Origin: Macrostomum hystrix
Lineage: Eukaryota; Platyhelminthes; Macrostomidae
Direction of reading: 5' to 3'
Length of the DNA: 64,000 nucleotides
Assembly (NCBI GenBank): GCA_950097015.1
Contig: CATNEN010000033.1
Coordinates: forward strand, 930,001-994,000
Of this stretch, positions 25,072 through 36,382 are shown piece by piece (the first letter of the stretch is position 1; every line of letters starts with the position of its first letter). The notes under the pieces were generated by a model. The model ran no database searches. It was given only the letters and a program-made list of their open reading frames with translations, and was not told the DNA's origin. Made by a program: the position numbers and the translations under genes.

Positions 25072-26690
25072 TATAGCATTTTGCAGTCTAGTTTGGACAG
25101 CGGGCTTTTAAATTGGACGCAGGCCGCGGTCAGCCGCAGCAGCCTGACTGCAGTCTATGGCCCAACCTGACACGCAGGCGCGGGATTTCAAATTGGACAG
25201 CGGGCAGCAATTTGGATACAGTGAGCAGCAAAGTATACTCGTAGCAGCTGCTTGTATTTTAAACGAGTGACTAGGATATCCAATGCAGAACAATTTCAAA
25301 ACAGTATAGAAAACAGTAACCGTAACTCTAGTTCAAAACAGTAACGGTATAGTTCACATCAGTTTGCTGCGAGAAAATGTCTAAGATTACGCATCAATAG
25401 CAGCTCCGGCCAAGCAGCGCGGAATGTAGCGCAAAGTGTGCTGATACCACGCAGCGCACTTCTGCTTCGTGATGCTGTCAACCGCTGCTTCCCCGCATCT
25501 CTGCAGCACCATCACTCTCCACTCCCTGTCAGTTAGTCCTGGAGGTTTAAATGCCAGTTCTTGCTGCACAACTGGTTCAGCCAACTGTTGCTTCACTTGC
25601 GCTTTGAAAGCGCTGTGAGCCAGTTCAACCGGATTGAGAAATGGCGAGTAGGGCGACATGACCAGAGTGCTGAAGCGGTGCCGGTGCTCCTCCGGAATCT
25701 GCAGTCCGAGGTGAAATCGTGCACCATCCATTACGATCACGCAGTGCTGCTGGTCCTGCAGTTGCTGGGAAATTGCTTCGCAGACTTGGCCCAAAAGTAC
25801 CTGAACGTTTTCCCTATTCACAGTACCGGCTTGCATGCTGTAGGCCACCAGGCCGAACGACGGTGATGTCGCCAGGATCACGTTCAGCGCTGGACTTCTC
25901 TGAGTGTGAACTTCACGATGAACCCGTTCACCAGGCACGCTTCTGCCAAAACTGCGACGAGTCCACACTCCGAATCCAGTTTCGTCCAGGTGTACGAGCT
26001 CAGTGAACGGAGGCAGGTTGACGAGCCAGTTGGCAAATTCATGCCTCTTCTCCCTGTTCTCTTCAGAATTTCGAGCAGCTGGAACATCTGCTTCCCTTGA
26101 CGGACACTTCATGGTGAACAGCTGGCCATCAAGCGCCCGCGAAATGGAAGAAATGTCAACGGTTGCGAGATCGCCATGAAATTCAGCAAGCAAGCGCACA
26201 CGCATTTGGTCCAAGGTCAGGAAGGGATTATCCTGAACAATGGACACCAGGAAATCCCTCATCGGGGCAGTGAGCTTCCGCGCTGCTTTGCTCCACCTCT
26301 TGGCAAGGCGTATCGCCTGCCACCATTACGAAATGTGTTCCATATGTTGTACGCTGTGCTTCGCTTTACTCCGAACATTCGGACAATGTCATCAGGATTC
26401 TCACCACGTTGCCAGGCCTGGATCACGAGATCTCGCTTCTCTCTGGTGATCGTAGCGTAGTGTCCACGCTGCATGCTAGCGCCTCGCTGTGTCCAAACTT
26501 TTTATTTTCTCGTCAGGGACCCTGTAGTTTGTTGTTGTTGTTGTGTCCAAATTGCTGCCCGCTGTCCAATTTGAAATCCCGCGCCTGCGTGTCAGGTTGG
26601 GCCATAGACTGCAGTCAGGCTGCTGCGGCTGACCGCGGCCTGCGTCCAATTTAAAAGCCCGCTGTCCAAACTAGACTGCAAAATGCTATA
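25072..26690 (-). mobile_element. Tc1/mariner (IS630-like) DNA transposon with ~146-bp terminal inverted repeats
   Basis: The left end (25072-~25218) and right end (~26545-26690) are near-perfect reverse complements. They begin tatagcattttgcagtctag on the left and end with the complement on the right. The TATA at each edge fits TA target duplication. Between the ends is one transposase gene on the minus strand, broken once. Long inverted repeats with high arm identity suggest a fairly recent insertion. Confidence 0.88.
25387..26474 (-). pseudogene. Transposase of the mariner-like element, one frameshift
   Basis: Two overlapping minus-strand frames make one protein of about 360 residues. The first (26474-26259) carries an N-terminal helix-turn-helix (REKRDLVIQAWQRGENPDDI, then VKRSTAYNIW). 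The second (26262-25387) carries the DDE_3 catalytic core: LDETGFGVW (first Asp), VIVMDGARFH (second Asp) and SPYSPFLNPVE (Glu, with the NPxE signature). The frames meet near 26270 with a shift of one base, so one indel separates this copy from an intact gene. No other stop interrupts the core. It binds the terminal repeats and moves the element by cut and paste (family knowledge). Confidence 0.88.
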
Positions 26691-26691
26691 A

Positions 26692-26802
26692 TATGTTTTG
26701 TATGAGGCTTGGCCATAGAACAATGCATTTAGGTGAGTCTTGTACTTTCCTCGCCATAATTAGTCTCGTTTCCCGTCCTGATTGGTTAAGTAAGTCCGTG
26801 AC
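26692..26802. repeat. Right arm of the ~100-bp inverted repeat
   Basis: Reverse complement of 22627-22731 (see that entry), starting two bases outside the mariner-like element's right end. 26803-27722, 3' of piwi, is AT-rich and shows nothing else. Confidence 0.7.
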
Positions 26803-27722
26803 GTTGTAAACTAGATACAAAGAAATAGTGGTATCGGCTTCCATAACAAATATGTTACACAATTTCGTATTCAGAATTATTGTGGGTGTTTGGCCCCAAA
26901 TGTAAAATATCGTGAGGTTATAAAATCAAAGTTTAACATTGACTTACTTTAGTGGACTTTCTTCAGTTTTCTCGCGCCGCTACACCCGGTTGATTCTGCT
27001 GTTTAACCAACAGAAATTCTATCTGGGTGTCAGCAGGTTGCAGTATACTTATAAATAATTAAAAACAAAGCAGAAATATGAGATACGAGATGTGACATCA
27101 AACAAATTAAAAACAAAAAGGAGAAATTCCTTTAAATAACAGCTGAGGTAATAAAGCATAAACTAATGTATGCATTTCTCTCTAATGATATTTTATTATT
27201 AAAAAACCCTAAAAACACTGAAGACCAGGCTTTCAGAAGACCAGCTGAGGGTTACAAATGAATTATCCAGACCCGATTATTATATTAAATGCATTTTTAG
27301 ATTATCAAAACATAAAAATGCAAGCTTCAACCTATTATAGTATGGAATGCACTGGCATTCTAGCTCGTAATGCATTATGGAATACAATCAGGTACTTTAT
27401 TACTATTAAAAGTAATTCAGTTTTCTCAAACAGGTTCAAGTCAGGAAAACAACTCTACTAAATTTATAATTACTCTACTGAACTCTAAATACAGAATACT
27501 TACAAAACTATGTTATCAGGTGTGTCTTTCACCAAAACAGATCACTTTAAACCGGATTTGAGAAAACACTGTATTGAACGACACGACAAAACAGAAAAAC
27601 AGATCGATTATTATTAAAAGGTCTTTAGTAAAACTAGCCTGACCAGAAGGCTAAAAACAAGTTATTAAAAGGCACTGCACAATGTCAGAAGTGCCAGTGT
27701 TCACAAACAGCCGTGGCGATGC

Positions 27723-30700
27723 TCACAAGTAGAACAGGCGGTCGCAGATGGCCTCTGCGGGCTCCACCCCAATGTTCTGGCCCACCATGTACACCAGCTT
27801 GTGGGCGTACTGGCAGGGCGCTGGCACTCGGATGGAGCCGGCCCAGTTGTAATAAAGATGGCAGCTGCGGAAGGTGAGCTGCTGAATCTCGTCCACGGGC
27901 ACATCACCATTGCACTCCACCACAATATAGTGCGTGGGCGTCACAGTGCCCTGAGTCACGTGCTGCGGCACCAGGAAGAAATCCATCATGTCCGGCCGCG
28001 TGATGGAATGGTCCAGCACGGTGCCTGCGGGCGGGGATGAGCGACTTTACCGATACTAGGGATCTGCGAGAACTGCCGCACTGGGATCTGGGAGGACTGC
28101 CGCACTGGAATCTGGCAGGACTGCCGCACTGGGATCTGGCAGGACTGCCGCACTGGGATCTGGGAGAACTGCCGCACTGGAATCTGGGAGAACTGCCGCA
28201 CTGGGATCTGGTAGAACTGCCGCACTGGGATCTGGGAGAACTGCCGCACTGGGATCTGGGAGAACTGCCGCACTGAAATCTGGGAGGACTGACGCACTGG
28301 GATCTGGGAGGACTGCCGCACTGGGATCTGGGAGAACTGCCGCACTGGGATCTGGCAGAACTGCCGCACTGAAATCTGGGAGGACTGACGCACTGAGATC
28401 TGGGAGGACTGCCGCACTGGGATCTGGGAGAACTGACGCACTGAGATCTGGGAGAACTGCCGCACTGAAATCTGGGAGGGCTGACGCACTGGGATCTGAG
28501 TGGACTGCGCAATGGGCGATCGGGGAAGAGCATGCGTTACTCAGAATAATGATGGAATGGAATGCCACGTAGATGGCATTCCATTCCTGACTGCTCAGGA
28601 CCTGACTGCTCAATCAGAAGTGCGGCTAGGCATGCCGTTTTGCTCACCTGGCGGAGGATTCGAGTAGGCGTTGCCCTGACGCAGGAAGAGGCGCTGATTG
28701 ATTCGCTTCTGGACCACCAGAAACACCAGCTTGGGCCTGTAGTTAGGGTCGATGCCCTTGGCCGCCTCGTAGATGGCTCGCACCTCCTGCTGCTGCACCT
28801 CTCCAACCTGTTTGTCTGAGACGCCGTCGCGAAACACGAAGATGACGTTGGGCGGAGCGCCGACGTTGTTCATGTAGCGGATGAGCTGGGCCTGCAAGAT
28901 GACGCGCATAGAGTCCAGAATCTCCTGGCCTTTGCGCTGGAAGGCCACCCGAGAGTACCAGCGGGTGCAGGCCTGGTCAGCTGAGGCCACAATGCCCGTC
29001 ACCGACTTGGTGCGCGCCTTGTCCGCGTGGTAGACATCGATGCCCACCATCTGCGGGAGCGGAATGCGCAACACATGCTACTCACAGTACTGAGGCATTC
29101 CTAACTGGCATGATGAGCGAGTTGGTGAGGGTCTGGGTGAGTTAGTGAGGGGCAGGGTGAGTTAGTAAGGGGCTGGGTGAGTTGATAAGGGGCTGGGTGA
29201 GTTGATAAGGGGCTGGGTGAGTTAATAAGGGGCTGGGTGAGTTGGTGAGTGAGTTGGTAAGGGGCTGGGTGAGTTAGTAAGGGGCTGGGTGAGTTGATAA
29301 GGGGCTGGGTGAGTTGATAAGGGGCTGGGTGAGTTAATAAGGGGCTGGGTGAGTTGGTGAGTGAGTTGGTAAGGGGCTGGGTGAGTTAATAAGGGGCTGG
29401 GTGAGTTGGTAAGGGGCTGGGTGAGTTAATAAGGGGCTGGGTGAGTTGGTGAGGGGCAGGGTGAGTTGGTGAGGGGCTGGGTGAGTTGAGTTAATCTAAG
29501 GACTCGTTCAGCTCACCATGAACCGCTCGTACGGAATGTCGATGCCCCAGAGGGCGCCTCCCAGCTTGACGTTGATCTGGGCAGCAACATTAACGGCCAC
29601 GCTGCCCATCTTCTTGGGATCGCCGATGGTCTTGGTCCACAGGCACTGGGTGGGCACCACTAGCTCAGTGCAGCAGAGCCTCTTGACCATGTTGTAGCGT
29701 TCCTCACGCTGCGAGGTGAACACGGTGCAGACCAGATTCAGGTCAGTGCTGAAGTTCTCTCTGATGGCCTTAGTGTAGTTTGTTGTCGAATCATTCTGCA
29801 GGGCCACCGTGATTGGCTGGGCGATGGTGATGCCCATGGCGCGGCACTTCTTCATCATTGTCTCGCAGAAGGAGCCGATGGTCCGCTCCTCCCTGGCGGG
29901 GTAGACCACCAGCCACTTGGACAGGCGGCCGTCAATCAGCACCCGATTGTCAGCCAGGGCCCTTTTAAACTCGCTGGTCTGGCCAACTGGCACCGGAGCG
30001 AACGGGCCGCGGCCGCCGCTGCCAAACAGGACCCGCTCGTTGACGAAGCGGCGGGCCGACACGGAGTCGGGCTCTTCAAGGAGGCGCAGGCCCCAGGCGT
30101 CCAGCAGTTTGCGGCACTCCGGTCGGTTGTTGATTGTCTGGACGAATTTGCGCAGCTCGTGAAGCCGGCGGTCCGGGGACAGCTGGAAAAGTTGGGTTTG
30201 AGCAGAGCTTGAGCACATTCTCAGGATGTGAAAATTCCCACATTTCCATTCACAGATCAGCGACTCACCTTCGTGAACTTGGCCAAATCGCGCATCAGGT
30301 GAAAGTTGCGCCGCATCTCATCAGTGAGTCCAGTGACATAGCACAGTTCAGGCACCAGACAGACCTGCCGCTGCTCCAGGGTCTTGCCATCTGTTCCTCG
30401 GACTGGCTTGCCACGGCTGATTAGCATAGGCTGCTGCGGATCCTTAATTTCGATGTTATAGGCCTGCTTGTAGTAGTCTAGGAAGGACATTTGCGTGCCA
30501 TTGCGGTCAAAGGTGTGCGTGCAGTCCATCGATGTTTCAATCTGGTCCACGCGCATGATCTTGTTGTTGTACCGGGTTACAACCGAGGTGCCCACAATGG
30601 CATCCGTCATGGCGTCGATGCGAGTGCCCAGCGACTGGAACAGGTCATAGACAGTCTGGGACCGCACGACCCGGTGACTGGACTCCACCATCAGGCGAAG

Positions 30701-32100
30701 GCCGCCGTCCACGTGGCTGACGGAGGTGATGTACCCAGGCCAGACCTGCGGGAATGCCGAGTTTCAGCTCACTTTGATTGGCTACTCAATATGCCAATAC
30801 GATAATTTAGCTCATAAAAAGTCTGGATGTATAGACTTACTGTCTTCCAACCACATGACAGGCCACTAAACACACACCCACATGGTTAGCAACTACCCAC
30901 ACACCCACATGGCTAGCACCTACCCACACACCCACATGGCTGGCACCTACCCACACACCCACATAGCTGGCACCAACCCACACACCCACATGGCTGGCAC
31001 CAACCCACACACCCACATGGCTGGCACCAACCCACACACCCACATGGCTGGCACCAACCCACACACCCACATGGCTGGCACCAACCCAAACACCCACATG
31101 TCTGGCTTGTACTCAAACGGCTGACCCAGTGATTTGAGCAGGACTTTGAGTTTGCGCCACTCACCTCCATCTGCTGGCCGGGAACTCTCTCGCTGGCGTG
31201 CGGATTGTAATAATGCCGGCGAACTTCGATGAGGTCCATCCGAGCCTGGATGGAGCGGAAGATTATGTTGTAGACGCTGGGCAGGCTGGACAAAGTGGCA
31301 GTGCCAACCAGTTGCAGCTGGATGGACACTCGCATGTTGCCGGAGGCAGCCTGGTACACGCCGCACTCCCTGGGCAGCGGCCTGTTGGTGTAGAGCGAGT
31401 TGCCCGAGGGCACGCGGCCTGGTACGCTCTGGAAGTCCGGGTCCTGAATGGACATGACAAGCCTGTCCCGCTGCATCCGGGAGTCCACGCTCGGTTTGAA
31501 AAGTATGCTGTACTGATACACCAGGCAGTCCGCGCCTTCCACTCGCAAGAAATTTGTGCCCAGTGTCAGGCGCTGGCCAGCCGAGCCCTGTTTGTCTGCC
31601 GGACCCACTCGCTCAACGCGAGGCGGCCGGGGTCGGCTAGGACGAGCGCCGGAGCCGCCAGCTGACGCCTGTGCTGAAGCGGAAGGAGAGACTGAAGAAG
31701 CCTGTTGCGTTGGAGCGCCCTGGATGGACATGCGGCTCATAGCCTCTGGCAGTGTGGCTGGTGGAGGAGCACCGCCGCGGCCGAAACCACGACCGAATGC
31801 AGCTGCTGCAGCTGATGGGCCAGTGGTGGTCGTCAATGCCGCTGAGTCTCCAGCACCGCTCGGCTGCTGAACAGCACCACGACCAAAAGAGGCCATGCCA
31901 CGCCCAAAAGCAGCCGGAACGGCAGACACAGGAGCGGCAGCTGCGCCAGCAGCAGCATCTTGAGGATCCGCCATAGATCTAGCTCTACCAACAGCTTGGG
32001 GCATGGCGGTAGAGGCGCCAGCACCTGCTGTAGCAGTGTCAGACTGTTGTGACAGGCCAATTATTAGGCCACGGCCCAGTTGGCCACGTCCAAAGCTCAT
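27723..32100 (-). CDS. piwi: Piwi-clade Argonaute protein (complete, slicer residues intact)
   Basis: Five minus-strand exons with consistent phases: 32100-31165, 30745-30269, 30182-29517, 29050-28648 and 28024-27723 (TGA); 927 residues. Order: disordered N terminus rich in GRG motifs (SFGRGQLGRG, FGRGMASFGRG, FGRGFGRGG), which in Piwi proteins are methylated and bound by Tudor domains; N domain; PAZ from exon 2 (VWPGYITSVSHVDGG, SQTVYDLFQSL); MID (exon 3); PIWI domain (exons 4-5). The catalytic positions are present: Asp in MVGID (~698), Asp in VFRDGV (~768) and His in PTHY (~859); a glutamate-rich QQQE loop lies at the expected place for the fourth residue. The end (RVPAPCQYAHKL...RLFYL) is canonical. 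Family role: piRNA-guided transposon silencing, usually in germline and stem cells. ATG at 32100 precedes MSFGRG. Introns 1, 3 and 4 each carry a private minisatellite. Confidence 0.96.
28060..28510. repeat. 24-bp minisatellite in piwi intron 4
   Basis: About 18 copies of ctgccgcactgggatctggg plus agaa or agga. It begins about 35 bases from the exon 5 boundary at 28024. Because 24 is a multiple of 3, each frame translates as an 8-residue repeat (SQIPVRQF-like), which gives long spurious minus-strand frames. Confidence 0.9.
29115..29492. repeat. 20-bp minisatellite in piwi intron 3
   Basis: About 19 copies of ggctgggtgagttgataagg with gttaataa and gttggtgagtga variants. A longer block of copies is duplicated (29150-29260 and 29265-29375). 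It fills most of the intron between 29050 and 29517. Confidence 0.9.
30855..31100. repeat. 27-bp minisatellite in piwi intron 1
   Basis: About nine copies of acccacatggctggcaccaa followed by cccacac. It sits between exon 1 (ends 31165) and exon 2 (starts 30745). The 27-bp unit gives 9-residue periodic open frames on both strands that are not genes. Confidence 0.9.
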
Positions 32101-34284
32101 TTTAAACAACTGGCCTAATCAGTTGCGCAAATATGTTTTTCGATCTCTCAGTAGATTTGTTTCTTTTTAGCAAATGCTGATTTTGTTTGTAAGCCGCTTT
32201 ACTTTAATGGATGATAAGTTTATTGCTAGAAATGTGTGGGTGCACAGATATTAGCATGTTTAAGGTAGCAAAGACTTTATTGGTAATTTTATAGAGGAAA
32301 TACAAGTAAGATTTTCAAAACATGCATTAAATTCAAATTTGGGTAACTTTGTAAGTAGCCATAAAACAACAGATTGCTCTTATAGTTTCAATTATATTTA
32401 TAGTTAATAGAAGTGAACTGTAAAGCTAGCTAACTAAAATGACTATAATGATAAAAGTCATAAATTTAGATATAACAGAATAAAAATTGCAAACAACAAA
32501 TGAAAATTAAAACACAAATAGCAACAACTTGGCTTGATATATGATAAGGTAAGAGAAAAAACACATTTTATGCCTTATGGCAAATACAATAGCTATAATC
32601 ACTAGCTTTCTACTACAGACATGTCATCATTTACTTAGAGAAGTGCAGTTGCCTTAAGCTAGTCAGCGGAAAGTTGTACTACACACAATTAGCATTGTAC
32701 TTTTGAGTTAAAAAATATGCTGTTGTGAATAGCCATGAAAATCAAAATGGCTATTCATATAATATAAAACTGTTTTGTATTTTATATATTATTTGAACTT
32801 ATGGGTTAATGTAGGATATTATTTGTAGTTTCCAGCTTGGCACTACACACCAGAATACCTATTGCACACAGAATGTGTTGTATAGGAACCAAATTATGTG
32901 ACTTTTTAACCTATGCATCTGGTGCATGAGTTAAATAATTTAAAGTGGCTGGCTAAGACAAGGCTGACATGAAGTATCAGATTTTCAATTAATTCTGTCT
33001 CTACTCCCATTGCTTAAAATTCAAAAATTTCAATAACCAAATGTCAACACACATTCTTAAGACATTAACATTGCTCAGTGTTGGGCGCATTACTTAGTAC
33101 TAGTTTCCAAATTGGTAACAATCATTACTTTTTTGCATTGTCACTTTCTCCTGTTAGTATGTCTGGTAACAAAAATGATGGTTGCATTTTCATTTTCTTA
33201 TTGTAACAAGAATTATTTGTATTACTGTTACCTTACCATTTTTTCTATTGCTAATGTGTACTTACAGAATGTTTCTCTTAAATTTAAAATCAGTGGCACT
33301 CTAGTAATTTAGCTGTATAAAAAACATTTTTACTTGTTTATTTCTTTTTTATTTAAGAGTAAAACTACAAGTATAACCAGAAGTGTTACGACTTTTCTTT
33401 TCAATATTTGAACAGCACTAAAAGTAGGTTGAGTAGTAGAATTAGGAGTCAAACAGAAGAAAATTAAAAGATAAGATAGAAAGCTAAATAATGACATTAA
33501 TTAGTCAATGTCAAGTCAGAATCAAATCAACTAAATTCAAATCAGCTAGACCTATTTCATCAGGCCATCAGAATTACTTTACTTTTAGATTTCTGTCATT
33601 TTAACTGTTTCCATTTAAAGTGAGTACCATACCAAGTTAGCTTGAAGTTTAGTTAAACCAGACTTTCAAAAAAGTAGTAAATTGTTTTTTAAAAGTTCCC
33701 AAATAACTCTCAATTTTTTGTCTAGAAAAGTGGACAATGTTTGAAATTAAATTGTATGAATTATGACATGACAACAAACAAAGCTGCACATGTTTATAAT
33801 ATACTTTACCACTAAAGCATATTTATGGTCAAAGAAAGTATAAAACACAAAAAGTAATAAATAAAAGTAATGATTGTTACTATTTTTTGCTCTTCTGTTA
33901 CTCAATTTTTCTATTACCAAATGGTCAGTAATGATTGTTATATCCACTCCTGTTCCTTTTTGGTACTATGCCCAACCCAGACATTGCTCCATTTTTATCA
34001 GTCACCGTATAAATATATTTCTGTTTGGTAAATACATTAATAGCAATTTTGTTATTTGCATTGTTTCATTTTAATATCACATTATATCACGTGATTTTAT
34101 TCAACTTAAGCAACAAGCTAAAAAACAAAAATATTCATTCTACATTTTAACTAATTAAATTGAAACAATTTAACTAATTAGCAAACAAATAAGATAAACT
34201 GTACTGAATAAAGACTTTTTTAATTTAGATAAGCTAGGGCCTAATTCTAACTTTATTGAAGTGGGTCCTTTTATTTTATAGGTA
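32101..34284. other. AT-rich intergenic DNA upstream of piwi
   Basis: Strongly AT-rich with short frames only. No core promoter motif can be assigned with confidence. No tandem array or transposon ends seen. Confidence 0.5.
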
Positions 34285-34812
34285 GTTGTTATTTGTCCGG
34301 TTAACCGGACAAATAGCCGTTTGATTATTCGTCCGGTTAACCGGTTAACAGTGACTTTGCTGTCAACCACTGATGTCAAAGTGGTGGTAATATTCATGTA
34401 GGCATTGTTTCTTAGAAATGTTTATCATATAAATCCATTGTTGAGTTAGCTGAGTCCCTGGCAAATTAAGAAACTAAAAGCTAACCTATCTAACTAAAAG
34501 GGCAATTGATCTATATGCTATCTATATATAATTTTAGGTTGCCGACAGACCAATGCCTGGATCAAGGAACAACTATGTCTTCGTTTATATATATATATCT
34601 TAATATATTGCCTCTTAATAGCCATAGCCAATAGCCATTTGATTATTCGTCCGGTTAAATTAAAACCAAAACTTTTCGGTGTTGACTATATCTCCTGAAT
34701 CAAAGTCATTGTTAACTGGTTAACCGGACGAATAATCAAACGGCTATTTGTCCGGTTAACCGGACGAATAATCAAACGGCTATTTGTCCAGTTAACCGGA
34801 CGAATAACCAAA
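34285..34812. mobile_element. Foldback/MITE-like element built of palindromic GTCCGGTTAACCGGAC modules
   Basis: Left part 34290-34351 and right part 34706-34810 are inverted copies of the same module string: the 16-bp perfect palindrome gtccggttaaccggac, linked by aaatagccgtttgattattc. The left side has two palindrome units and the right side three; a further half-unit with tttgattattcgtccggtta lies at 34636. No coding frame. The two ends could form a long cruciform. Confidence 0.65.
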
Positions 34813-36382
34813 TTTTTATGACCTATTTTATACCCTAATGGTCAAACTTTTAGCTGAAGTTAAGCTTAAGAAATTGTTTAAAGCCAAAAAAGGCTTAGGC
34901 CAAATTTCTTTCATCAAAATGGGTGGAATCACAAGGCCCAAGAAAGATTTAAGCAAACTTTTACAAATGGCATAGAGCTAACACCGTGTCCCAAAACAAG
35001 TTAATGTTAACATGGTTTGATATATTATAACATTTTTAAGTAAAAAAGAAAGTTATTAAATAAAGTACTAAAATACTACATTTTTATAGATAGGCCAAAA
35101 GCTTGGGTTATGCAAGACTACAGCTGGCATATAGAAAGTAGCAATTTTCTATAAACAACTAGTGCACTATTGTATAGACAGCTTAATTCTAAATTATAGA
35201 CCAACAGTGAACAGTTATTAAAGAGCTGAATTAAATAAATAATACAGTGCAAACATATGCCAGGAACTGGGGCATAGGTCAGCTAAAGCGAATGCTAAAT
35301 AGATGAGTTAACAAGCAAACGAATATTGCAGGACAGAATAGCTAAATAAATTACATTCATAATGCTACTATAAAATAAATAATGCAAATAAAATGTGTAC
35401 AAGCCAAGTAATTTAGACATTATTTGTACAAGCAAATATCGTTCTTGGTATTGATAGTTTAGATTTTAGATTAATTATCGCTTTTAAATAAATTTGCTAA
35501 TATCCATGACCATGCCGAGCCGAAGCGGACGATATTAATAACGGCGCTAACAAATAAGTACAGGTTAAAGTGTTCGAAAAAAAATATTGAATGCAGCACT
35601 AACCAATAATATCTTACTTATTATAACAAAACATTATTAGACAATTTAAATATTTAATCAATATTTTTTAAAGATTGTATATTTCCTCGTTTTAAATTAT
35701 AATATGAAATTCTTGATTGACCGTCAAGGCAACGTTTAACAAAAGGCTCTTCGCTTCTTCTTAAAATTCAGAGCACGAATTAAAAAAATCTACCGATTGC
35801 ATATGCTTGAGAATAGCCTTGAATTGAGAATATCGAGCGTTACCGAGCGTTTCGATGATGAAAATGAAGAATATTCTATACCGAAGTAGCGAAATAGTTG
35901 AAATAGCGATTACTGACAAATGTTTCGCTTTTTTAATGATCTGGCGAAATTTTTCCCTTTGTGGTGCATCTGTTCAATACTACTTCTCGCGATAATTCAA
36001 ATTAGGGCTATTCTGCCTTTAGTAAAAAAGGTAAAACCTATTTTCATAATTTACTTCTCATTAATATCGGACAATGCAAAACTCGTAGCTTAGCATACCT
36101 TAGATCAATATCTGTCGTACCTTACACCAATACCTAAGATCAATAAGAGCTGTTATTTTTTATTGCCTTCGTTTCAATCGTTTTTATGGCTTATATACAT
36201 TTAATTATATAAGCCATAGGTGTAGGCCATGCGAACTCCTAAAAATGAAAAATTTTAGCCAGTTTATCTTAGCAAGAAGCTTTTTGCAATAAAATGCTGG
36301 CACATGTACAGAGATTCTTTCGTACTTTCCGTCGACCACTTTATCAGCTATTGCTGGGGTTAGCCTATTGAATGTATGAAGG
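34813..36382. other. AT-rich intergenic DNA
   Basis: No gene, RNA gene or repeat family recognised between the palindromic element and the 3' tail of the non-LTR retrotransposon. Confidence 0.5.
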
